A stretch of DNA of 64,000 nucleotides from Gammaproteobacteria bacterium 42_54_T18 (GTDB taxonomy: Bacteria > Pseudomonadota > Gammaproteobacteria > Pseudomonadales > Ketobacteraceae). Position 1 is the first letter of the stretch, and every line of letters begins with the position of its first letter. Both the position numbers and the translations under genes were made by a program. The notes beneath the pieces are model-generated. The model was not told the origin of the DNA and did not search any database. It saw only the letters and a program-made list of their open reading frames with translations. The DNA is taken from assembly GCA_002163245.1 (NCBI GenBank), contig MAAL01000168.1:1-64000 (forward strand). The letters run 5' to 3'. Positions 52,927 to 61,021 of this stretch are shown piece after piece.

Positions 52927-54711
52927 ATGCAAAATCAAAGTCACAAGAACTCTTCATCTATACCGTCACCGATAAAGGGACTTTCTATTTTAGTTCCCAT
53001 ATTTCGCTTTTTGGCACCCTATAAAACTCGCGTTGTAGCCGCAATGATTGCCTTGGTTTTTACTGCTGGAATGTCGCTGTCCATTGGACAGGGGTTGCGG
53101 TTGATGATAGATGATGGGTTTAGTGCGAATTCGCCAGAGCTGTTAGATAGGGCCGTGTTGATATTTTTAGGTTTGGTTGTGTGTTTGGCGGCCGGGTCTT
53201 ATAGCCGGTTTTATCTGGTTTCTTGGTTGGGAGAGCGAGTGGTTGCCGATATTCGTAAGGCTGTTTTTGATCATTTGGTACAGTTGCATCCAGGCTTTTT
53301 TGAGACGCAACATAGCGGGGATATCCAATCGCGTATTACAACGGATACCACATTGCTGCAAACGGTGATCGGTTCATCGTTATCCATGGCGTTGCGCAAC
53401 ACGTTGTTATTTATGGGTGGGTTTATTTGGTTGTTTATTACCAATGTGAAGTTGAGTTTAATTGTTTTTGCGGTGGTGCCTTTTGTGGTTATGCCGATAG
53501 TTATATTTGGGCGACGAGTTCGACGTTTAGCACGATCAAGTCAAGATCGAGTCGGGGATGTGGGCGCTTATGTGGGTGAAACGGTTCATCATATTAAAAC
53601 GGTACAAGCTTATAACCACCAAATAGAAGATATGCGCTTATTTGGTTTGCATGTGGAAAATGCATTTGATGTTGCCCAAAAACGCGTTTCTCAACGAGCA
53701 ATGCTAATGGGCGTCGTTATATTACTGGTGATGGGGGCGGTCGGTGCAATGATGTGGGTCGGTGGTCATGACGTGTTGGAGGGGCGGATATCTGGCGGTG
53801 AGTTGGCGGCTTTTGTTTTTTATGCAGTGATTGTTGGTATGTCAGTTGGTGCTATAAGTGAAGTGATAGGGGATTTGCAACGTGCAGCGGGGGCAGCTGA
53901 GCGAATACTTGAGCTGCTTGGAACGGAAAACGACCTTACTGCTCCCGAGTCACCTTTGCTACTACCTGACCCTCTGCGTGGGGACTTGTTAATTGATAAT
54001 TTGTCTTTTCATTATGCAACACGAAAAGAGCAGTGGGTTATTGATGACCTGTCATTGGTGGTAGAGGCGGGAACTGTATGCGCCTTAGTAGGGTCGTCGG
54101 GGGCAGGAAAAACGACCTTATTTGATTTGTTATTGCGCTTTTATGATCCGCAGAAGGGAGCCATTTTATTGGATTCAGTTCCTATTGAACAGATAGATCC
54201 ACTTTCCTTACGGGCGCAGATAGGCTTGGTTTCACAAAAACCAGCGCTATTTACAGGCTCAATTAGAGACAATATCGCATACGGTTCTGCAAAGGTAACG
54301 CAAGATGCAATCATCAAGGCTGCTAAAGCAGCGTATGCCCATGACTTTATCGAGCAGCTCCCCGATGGTTATGACACGTTGTTGGGAGAGCACGGGGTGG
54401 GGTTGTCCGGTGGGCAGCAGCAACGAATAGCGATAGCCCGTGCGGTGTTAAAGGATCCTAAAATACTACTGTTGGACGAAGCGACAAGCGCCCTGGATGC
54501 GGAGAGCGAGCACCAGGTACAAAAAGCGTTAAATGAATTGATGGAGGGCAGGACCACGCTGGTTATTGCACACCGGTTAGCGACAGTGTTGCATGCCGAT
54601 AAGATAGCCGTACTTAATAAAGGGCGAATTGAAGCGGTAGGTACACATACGGAATTAATTGCCAGTAACCCCTTATATGAGCGTTTAGCTTCACTTCAAT
54701 TCAATGAATAG
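52927..54711 (+). CDS. ABC exporter (fused membrane and ATPase domains)
   Basis: A 594-residue type IV ABC half-transporter. Six membrane helices occupy about residues 20-320. The ATPase has Walker A GSSGAGKT at 389-396, the Q-loop in LVSQKPALF, the signature LSGGQQQR, Walker B ILLLDEATSALD and the H-switch AHRLAT. Closest in style to the multidrug/lipid exporters of the MsbA/LmrA type; it would work as a homodimer. The substrate is unknown. It is divergent from thiD. Confidence 0.92.
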   Translation: MQNQSHKNSSSIPSPIKGLSILVPIFRFLAPYKTRVVAAMIALVFTAGMSLSIGQGLRLMIDDGFSANSPELLDRAVLIFLGLVVCLAAGSYSRFYLVSWLGERVVADIRKAVFDHLVQLHPGFFETQHSGDIQSRITTDTTLLQTVIGSSLSMALRNTLLFMGGFIWLFITNVKLSLIVFAVVPFVVMPIVIFGRRVRRLARSSQDRVGDVGAYVGETVHHIKTVQAYNHQIEDMRLFGLHVENAFDVAQKRVSQRAMLMGVVILLVMGAVGAMMWVGGHDVLEGRISGGELAAFVFYAVIVGMSVGAISEVIGDLQRAAGAAERILELLGTENDLTAPESPLLLPDPLRGDLLIDNLSFHYATRKEQWVIDDLSLVVEAGTVCALVGSSGAGKTTLFDLLLRFYDPQKGAILLDSVPIEQIDPLSLRAQIGLVSQKPALFTGSIRDNIAYGSAKVTQDAIIKAAKAAYAHDFIEQLPDGYDTLLGEHGVGLSGGQQQRIAIARAVLKDPKILLLDEATSALDAESEHQVQKALNELMEGRTTLVIAHRLATVLHADKIAVLNKGRIEAVGTHTELIASNPLYERLASLQFNE

Positions 54712-54774
54712 TGTTTAATTTCAAAGGGATATGCGTGATCGAGGGAAAAACAAGCGATTTTTGGGCGAGATGTG

Positions 54775-54780
54775 TATAAT
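54775..54780 (+). promoter_or_regulatory. Candidate -10 element before the thioesterase gene
   Basis: TATAAT is a perfect -10 hexamer 52 bases before the ATG; the matching -35 (about 54752-54757) is poor. It lies in the 121-bp gap after the ABC exporter. Confidence 0.4.
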
Positions 54781-54832
54781 GCCCTTCGAAGTCAGCTGCC
54801 TCATTTAACCCAGATAAGAAACGAAGTGTAAT

Positions 54833-55252
54833 ATGAATACAGACGACAGAATGTTCTCTTTAGCGATAAACCCACGCTTTTGTGATACTGATGCGATGGG
54901 CCATATCAACAACACCGTCTACCCTGTATGGTTTCTTGAAGGTCGAGAATCTGTTTTAAAAATTTTCAACCCCAACCTTGCAACCGAAGAAGTTAGCCTG
55001 GTGTTAGCCAAGCTAGAGATTGAATATATTGATGAAATGTTCTTTGGTAAAGCCGTTGAAATTCGCACCTTTGTATTAAGAATTGGCACCTCTTCTGTAC
55101 TTGTTGGCCAAGAGGCGTGGCAAAGCGGTGAGCTGTGTTCGACTGCAACCGCGACAATGGTGAATTTTGACAAGCACACGCGTAAATCTGTGCCTATCCC
55201 TGGCGATGTTAAAGAGCGCCTCGCAAAACATGTACTTGAGACAGATGTTTAA
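54833..55252 (+). CDS. Acyl-CoA thioesterase (4HBT hotdog fold)
   Basis: A 139-residue single-hotdog thioesterase. The family block RFCDTDAMGHINNTVYPVWFLEGRE carries the active-site Asp (D18 or D20), Gly-His and NN motif of the YbgC/4HBT group. The rest fits the fold (EIEYIDEMFFGKAVEIRTFVLRIGTSSV). It releases free acid from an acyl-CoA; chain length is unknown. Confidence 0.9.
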   Translation: MNTDDRMFSLAINPRFCDTDAMGHINNTVYPVWFLEGRESVLKIFNPNLATEEVSLVLAKLEIEYIDEMFFGKAVEIRTFVLRIGTSSVLVGQEAWQSGELCSTATATMVNFDKHTRKSVPIPGDVKERLAKHVLETDV

Positions 55253-55267
55253 TAAATAACCATGTTT

Positions 55268-55294
55268 ACCAATGGTTTACGTAATACCATTGGT
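55268..55294. terminator. Palindromic hairpin after the thioesterase gene
   Basis: ACCAATGGT and ACCATTGGT form a perfect 9-bp stem; the loop contains the palindrome TTACGTAA. No U-run follows, so its role as terminator is uncertain. Confidence 0.45.
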
Positions 55295-55465
55295 GACTGG
55301 TTGGTCGAGGTCATTTGTTAAGCCGTCGTTTACAAAAGTACATAAATCTCCAATTTATCCCGCCCGATATTGTGTTATAAAAATGGAAACCGAATAATTC
55401 TCTGTATGAAGTCTATACTTCGAGAGATGGATCTCCAGAAAGAGTGCTTGTTGTTAGGGGGTGTA

Positions 55466-56932
55466 ATGAAAAGAGAGCTGAAGGCCTGTTTAGAGGCAAT
55501 GAAACACGCAGAGTCATACCAAGCTTGGTCTGATGCTGCCAAAGAATATGATCGTTTATCGGGTAATGAAGAGTGGAAAGAGGACGATGCTTCTCCTCAC
55601 TACGATTATAAAATGATTCGATTGCGTTACAACGAGCTGCGAACTGCTCGAGAGCGTGGTGATGTTAACCAGCTTGTGTTTTTCTTCAATGAAGGGTTGC
55701 ACGGTAATTTAGGCCGTATCGCAAACCCAATGCTCTACCAACAAAGCTTTTTTGGGACCAAAAACCTTGTTACAGACTATCTTGATGAAGTCTGCGCCTG
55801 CCTGTGTTGGATCGCAAAAACAGAATTCCCTAATTTTTCATTCGTTCAAAAGCTTGAGTTTTTTGAGCGAACAAGCCAAGCATTTGGTCAATCTGGAATG
55901 ATGCTAAGTGGCGGGGCAGCCTTAGGCCTATTTCACCTAGGCGTTTTAAAGGCAATGTTTGATGAAGGTTTATTGCCTACCGTTATTTCTGGTTCAAGTG
56001 CAGGGTCGATTATGGCATCTGCGTTAGCAACCCATAATGACGAAGAGCTTGAGCAGTTATTTGATCCAGAATACTTGTACCTTGAAGCTTTCAGAACGAT
56101 TGGGTGGCGCGGTACATTAAAAGGCCAGGGCATATTGGACCCCGCACAGTTAGAGCTGTGTCTTGAGCGTAATGTTAAAGACATGACGTTTGAAGAAGCC
56201 TATAAACACAGTGGCCGTAAAGTGAGTATTACGGTATCTCCAGCGGATCCACATCAAGAATCACGTTTACTTAACGCGTTGTCCTCTCCCCATGTGTTGA
56301 TTCGTAAAGCAACATTAGCATCTTGTGCGATACCCTATGTGTATCCACCGGTAATGTTATGGGCGAAGAATATTGATGGGGAAAAGTGCCCCTTTATCCC
56401 ATCTCGACAATGGGTTGATGGTTCCATTAAAAACGACTTACCCGCACAACGTCTTGCCCGTTTGTATGGTGTAAACCACACCATTGTGAGTCAGACTAAC
56501 CCCCATGTAGCCCCTTTTATTTCTCAGAAGCACAAAGAGAAAAAGATGGTGGGTTATATTACCGACATGGTTATCAACAACACTCGGTACAATGTCTCTC
56601 AAGCGTTTGAATACTTGACCAACAAAGTATCAAATCTACAGTTAGCGTTATTGCTAGATAAAGCACAATCTATCGTAAATCAAACGTATGTGGGCGATGT
56701 TAATATCGTACCTCCACGTCGACCTAGCAATATTTTTAAACTGCTCACGAATGCGACGCCAGATATTTTGGCGGGCTATATCAAAGAGGGTACTGCGGCT
56801 ACTTACCCCAAGATAGAGTCCATTCGTAACAGCACAATGATTAGTCGAACAATCAATGAGTGTTTGGATCAGCTTAAGCTTGAAGAAGAGCGCGAGCTAC
56901 AAGAATACTCACAGCACCACGCAACGGCGTAG
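55466..56932 (+). CDS. Patatin-like phospholipase with DUF3336 domain
   Basis: 488 residues from ATG 55466 (MKRELKACLEAMKHAESYQAW), preferred over the 55370 start because a GGGGG stretch precedes it and homology appears to begin here. The N-terminal DUF3336-type region is followed by the patatin domain: oxyanion motif SGGAALGLFHLGV, nucleophile S178 in GSSAG, and dyad aspartate D318 in WVDGSIKNDL. This is the SDP1/TGL3-like branch (triacylglycerol lipase or phospholipase A). It is cytoplasmic or peripheral; no signal peptide. It suggests storage-lipid or membrane-lipid turnover. Confidence 0.92.
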   Translation: MKRELKACLEAMKHAESYQAWSDAAKEYDRLSGNEEWKEDDASPHYDYKMIRLRYNELRTARERGDVNQLVFFFNEGLHGNLGRIANPMLYQQSFFGTKNLVTDYLDEVCACLCWIAKTEFPNFSFVQKLEFFERTSQAFGQSGMMLSGGAALGLFHLGVLKAMFDEGLLPTVISGSSAGSIMASALATHNDEELEQLFDPEYLYLEAFRTIGWRGTLKGQGILDPAQLELCLERNVKDMTFEEAYKHSGRKVSITVSPADPHQESRLLNALSSPHVLIRKATLASCAIPYVYPPVMLWAKNIDGEKCPFIPSRQWVDGSIKNDLPAQRLARLYGVNHTIVSQTNPHVAPFISQKHKEKKMVGYITDMVINNTRYNVSQAFEYLTNKVSNLQLALLLDKAQSIVNQTYVGDVNIVPPRRPSNIFKLLTNATPDILAGYIKEGTAATYPKIESIRNSTMISRTINECLDQLKLEEERELQEYSQHHATA

Positions 56933-56947
56933 TGTGTTGACCAATTA

Positions 56948-56996
56948 CGTTATACCGGGTGTAGTAGAGCTCCCGGTATAACGGTTTATCTTTTTC
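56948..56996 (+). terminator. Rho-independent terminator after the patatin gene
   Basis: CGTTATACCGGG and CCCGGTATAACG form a perfect 12-bp stem with a 12-base loop, followed by a T-rich tract (GTTTATCTTTTTCC). Confidence 0.75.
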
Positions 56997-57142
56997 CTCG
57001 AGTTTCTTTTTACCTTTTCGTTATAACCTCCTTTGTACAGCCCTTCGTTAGAGCCTTTCTTGGCCATCTGATTTTCTGAGAGTTTCGCTTGGCTCCTAGC
57101 TTTGTTAGGTTGGGCTCGCGTGTGGTGCGCTATGCTGAATAG

Positions 57143-58405
57143 ATGAATGAAGAACTACAAAGCTTTTACTTTTTGGGTGTAGCTCTGGCTATCGGTCTGT
57201 TGATCGGTGTTGAGCGCGGCTGGAAAGAGCGTGAGGCAAAAGATGGTGAGCGAATTGCGGGTATTCGCACTTACGGGCTGATAGGTCTGTTGGGTGGTGG
57301 TACGGCTTTGTTGACAGAAAGTGCGGGGGGGGTGGTCATTGGCTTGGCTTACGTTGCCATTGCTGGGGCGCTAACCACTGTTTACGTGGTGAACTTGAGT
57401 CGAGGTGATGAGGACGTGGGTATTACCAGCCTGATAACAGGGCTGGTGACATTCATGTTGGGGGCGTTGGCAGGCGTTGGAGAGGTTGTTGTTGCGGCAG
57501 CCTTTGGCGTGTTGGCAACGTTATTGCTAAGCCATAAACCAACGCTACACCGCTGGGTGGGGGCGTTGAAAGGTAAAGAGCTACGGGCAGGCATTAAACT
57601 TTTGCTGATAACTGTAGCATTATTGCCTGTTCTTCCCAATAAAGGTTATGGCCCTTGGGGAGCGTTGAACCCGTATGAAATTTGGTGGATGGTTGTTTTG
57701 GTCGCAGTCATCTCTTTTGTGGGTTACATAGCGATTAAGATTGGTGGGGCGAGGCGGGGTGTTATTTTTACCGGATTGTTTGGGGGCTTGGCGTCATCCA
57801 CAGCGTTGACGTTACACTTTTCTAGAATGGGTCGTCGAGACCCCTTGTTGGCTCCCGTTTTGGCAACGGGAATTTTACTTGCTTGCGGCACCATGTTTCC
57901 TCGTGTTTTGTTTGTTGTCACTCTTGTGAACCCTGAGATGTTTAAGCCTTTGGTGGTGCCTATGTTAGTGATGGCGTTATTAACGTACTTACCAGCTATA
58001 TGGTATTGGTGTTCACCGGTTCCGCATAAAGCGAGCAAACGAACAAAGCTTAAAAATCCGGTGGAATTAAGAGCTGCGTTAGGGTTTGGGGTGTTATTGG
58101 CATTGGTGATGCTGTTAAGTGTGGCGTTGCAGGATTGGTTTGGTGATGTCGCGGTTTTGGTTTTGGCTGCTGCATCGGGTATTGCTGATGTTGATCCCAT
58201 TAACTTGTCATTGGCACGAATGAGTTTAGATGATTTGGCATTACATATTGCGGCAACAGGGGGCTTGATTGCAGCAGGTGTGAATAGTTTAGCAAAAGCC
58301 GTGATGGCGACCGCCGTTGGCGGTCGCGAGATAGGGTTTCGAGTGGGCTTGCCCTTAATTGTGAGTGCGGGTGGAGGTTTAGCTGCCGCTTGGTTCTGGG
58401 TGTAG
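57143..58405 (+). CDS. MgtC/SapB-DUF4010 family membrane protein
   Basis: A 420-residue protein with about a dozen hydrophobic segments. The N terminus carries the MgtC/SapB-like block ALAIGLLIGVERGWKEREAKDGERIAGIRTYGLIGLLGG. The rest is the DUF4010-type repeat (LFGGLASSTALTLHFSRMGRRDP; AASGIADVDPINLSLARMSLDDLALHIAATGGLIAAGVNSLAKA), including DVDP, which may line a metal or anion path. The substrate is unproven. Its 3' end overlaps the opposing RND gene by 27 bases. Confidence 0.88.
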   Translation: MNEELQSFYFLGVALAIGLLIGVERGWKEREAKDGERIAGIRTYGLIGLLGGGTALLTESAGGVVIGLAYVAIAGALTTVYVVNLSRGDEDVGITSLITGLVTFMLGALAGVGEVVVAAAFGVLATLLLSHKPTLHRWVGALKGKELRAGIKLLLITVALLPVLPNKGYGPWGALNPYEIWWMVVLVAVISFVGYIAIKIGGARRGVIFTGLFGGLASSTALTLHFSRMGRRDPLLAPVLATGILLACGTMFPRVLFVVTLVNPEMFKPLVVPMLVMALLTYLPAIWYWCSPVPHKASKRTKLKNPVELRAALGFGVLLALVMLLSVALQDWFGDVAVLVLAAASGIADVDPINLSLARMSLDDLALHIAATGGLIAAGVNSLAKAVMATAVGGREIGFRVGLPLIVSAGGGLAAAWFWV

Positions 58406-60916
58406 TGGGTTCAGCGGTTTTATGCTGGCAATGAGTAGAGGCAGTAATGTTAGGTTTGCAAATAGCGCCGCCATCATAGCTACTCCTGTTAATAAACCGA
58501 AATACATAGTGGGAACAAAATTTGACATTGCCAATATGGAAAAACCTAAGGTAATGGTGACTGTGGTGTAATACATAGCGCGGCCAATGGATGCATGGCT
58601 TCGATTTATTGCTCCCCAGTAGTCAAGGTCTTTATAAAACTCATCGGTGACGCGGTGAACGTAATGGATTGAGTTATCAACACCAATACCAATGCTAATG
58701 GCTGCAATAGTAATTGTCATCATATCTAAGGGGATTCCCGACCACCCCATCAGTCCCAATATTAATGCGGCTGCAATAAGGTTGGGTATGATGGTAATTA
58801 ACGCCATTTTGATATTTCGAAATAACATTACAAACATAATCAAAATGGCAAAGAATACCACTCCAAGAGTGAGTATTTGTGAGTGGAAAAGGCTTTGTAG
58901 CATGTTGTTATATAACACTAACATGCCGGTTAAATGCACTTGATCTTCTTCAAGTTGCATTTTTTGAGTTAGCTCACGTTGGATTTTTTCTAACAGAACC
59001 TTGCGTTGTAATGATGGGTCTGATTCAAATACACGAATAGAAAAGCGTAGTTGGTTACCGTCTTCAGACATATATGGTTCGATTAGTGATTGTTTGATTT
59101 CTTGTGGTAATTTTTTATAAAGAATTGCCAAAGTGAAGTCATCTGAGACAACGTCTTCATCAATTTGTCGCAAAGTTTCTAGTGCTGTGGCGATAGAAAG
59201 TACTTTTCCGGTCTCTGGTAGTTCGTCTAAATACTTGTGTATGGCAAAAATTTGGTCGAAACGACGTGTGTTAAACCAATAACTTGTGCCTGTGATACCT
59301 GCACCCGCTTCGGTGCCGAAGTCATCGTCAAAATCTTCTTCCCAATCTTCATCGTCTTCCAATGAATCCAGGTCTTCGTTTTCATCAACTTCAAAAAACA
59401 CACTGGGAGCATCAATAATAACATCTAGTGGAGTGGTGCCACCCAGTTTACGATCGATAAGTGCCATACCTTGGTAGATTTCAGTATTCTTTTTAAAGTA
59501 ATCAATAAATCGGTTTTCTACCGTAAGGTTATTGATACCGATGGCGCTAAATATTGCCAGAAATATAAATAGAGAAAATGTTAGCGATGAATGATCTTTG
59601 ATGTAGCCTGCAAGGCGGAGGGTTATTTTATCTGTTATTGCATTTTTGTTGTTTGACTCACCGGGCTTTAAAAATAATAAGGTGGCGGGGAATAGCGTGA
59701 AGACCAATATGAAAGCAACAGATATGCCAATGGTCATCATCCAACCAAAATCGATGATAGGTCGAATGCCACTAAATAACAGTGACCCAAATGCAACAAT
59801 CGTGGTGATTGCCGTATAAAAACATGGAGCGGCTTTTGAGCGAATGGTGTCTTTGATTAGGGTATGTTGTGTTGCATTAGGGGATTGCTCTTGAAGCTCT
59901 CTATAACGAACAATTAAGTGTATTGATAGCGATAGGGTGATGATAAGAAGTAGTGAAATGAAATTTGAAGAAACAACGGTGACGGGCCAGTTAACAAAAG
60001 CCAGAAAACCTATCATAATAATTCCAGCGGCAAGACAGGTGAACATGGGTAAGCTAACCCAACGGAGTTTACGAAAGGTGACGGTTAAAATTGCAATCAT
60101 AAAACAGATAACACCCACACCAAAGGTCATCAGGTCATGTTGGATAAAGTCCGTTGAATCTGATGCAATCATCGGTACACCGCCAAGATGGATGTTGGCT
60201 TTCTGTTGGTAGGTTTTTATGATGCTGCGAATAGTGGCAATATCGTTTTTCTGATTCTGTTGATAGGTGCTGTTATGGGCGTCGAATTGTTGTGATATGC
60301 GATCTAGCGTTTGCTGTTCGTTGGGTAAAAGAGTGTTGTTAAGTTTCTTCTCTCGTAACGCGTCACGTTGATCTAATAGGCGGTGCCAGGTCTCATCTCT
60401 GCGGAATTGAATTTGTAACGCCGTTGTTTTACCGTCAGGGCTTATAATAAGGTTGCGGTATAGCGCGCTGGTGACAAATTCTTTCTTGGCCAATGCAATA
60501 TCTACTTGCGGGCTTTCCAGGGTTATAATGCCTTTTTGTAGCTCGTTTAAGGTTACCGGGGGGCTTTGTATCAGAGGAACATCAAGTAAGCTTGTAATAG
60601 ATTTTACACGAGATAGCGTAGAGAGATCATTTTTGAAAGATCGCAAATGGCTAAGCGCCGCTGTGCCGAAAAGTCCCTCTTTAAAGGCATTGTCAGATGG
60701 GGTATAGGTGAGGATGAGGCTGTCGTCAGAGCCGTAGCGAGCTCGAATAGCCCGGTAGTACTCTAAGGCCGAGTCGTTTTCTAACACCAGTGAGTCGGCA
60801 GAAGCATCTAGTTTGAAGTTTGGGCTTTGGTATGCAAAGAATGCAATGACCAAGGATACAAGCAGCAGGGTGATTTTAGGCTGGCTGAGAACGAATCGGT
60901 TGTAAATGTTGAGCAT
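58379..60916 (-). CDS. RND/MMPL-family transporter
   Basis: An 845-residue protein with two sets of six helices after N-terminal helices, and two periplasmic loops, in the MMPL/HpnN-like style (YYRAIRARYGSDDSLILTYTP; MMTITIAAISIGIGVDNSIHYVHR). The second loop holds an unusual acidic run at about residues 505-540 (DLDSLEDDEDWEEDFDDDFG). These proteins export lipids or hydrophobic compounds by proton motive force. The second, related gene follows on the same strand. Confidence 0.9.
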   Translation of the reverse strand: MLNIYNRFVLSQPKITLLLVSLVIAFFAYQSPNFKLDASADSLVLENDSALEYYRAIRARYGSDDSLILTYTPSDNAFKEGLFGTAALSHLRSFKNDLSTLSRVKSITSLLDVPLIQSPPVTLNELQKGIITLESPQVDIALAKKEFVTSALYRNLIISPDGKTTALQIQFRRDETWHRLLDQRDALREKKLNNTLLPNEQQTLDRISQQFDAHNSTYQQNQKNDIATIRSIIKTYQQKANIHLGGVPMIASDSTDFIQHDLMTFGVGVICFMIAILTVTFRKLRWVSLPMFTCLAAGIIMIGFLAFVNWPVTVVSSNFISLLLIITLSLSIHLIVRYRELQEQSPNATQHTLIKDTIRSKAAPCFYTAITTIVAFGSLLFSGIRPIIDFGWMMTIGISVAFILVFTLFPATLLFLKPGESNNKNAITDKITLRLAGYIKDHSSLTFSLFIFLAIFSAIGINNLTVENRFIDYFKKNTEIYQGMALIDRKLGGTTPLDVIIDAPSVFFEVDENEDLDSLEDDEDWEEDFDDDFGTEAGAGITGTSYWFNTRRFDQIFAIHKYLDELPETGKVLSIATALETLRQIDEDVVSDDFTLAILYKKLPQEIKQSLIEPYMSEDGNQLRFSIRVFESDPSLQRKVLLEKIQRELTQKMQLEEDQVHLTGMLVLYNNMLQSLFHSQILTLGVVFFAILIMFVMLFRNIKMALITIIPNLIAAALILGLMGWSGIPLDMMTITIAAISIGIGVDNSIHYVHRVTDEFYKDLDYWGAINRSHASIGRAMYYTTVTITLGFSILAMSNFVPTMYFGLLTGVAMMAALFANLTLLPLLIASIKPLNPLHPEPSGS

Positions 60917-60958
60917 TGTGTATTAAGCCGTAGTTTAGGTGTTGGTGGTATACATCAT

Positions 60959-61010
60959 AATATTGGATATCAAATCCCGTCAATGCATACAGGCTTTGAT
61001 ATCCAATATT
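60959..61010. repeat. Perfect 16-bp palindrome between the two RND genes
   Basis: AATATTGGATATCAAA is exactly complementary to TTTGATATCCAATATT; the loop is 20 bases. It lies 11 bases after the end of the frameshifted RND gene on the minus strand. Probably a terminator or stabilising hairpin without a U-run. Confidence 0.55.
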
Positions 61011-61021
61011 ACTGCGTTGTT

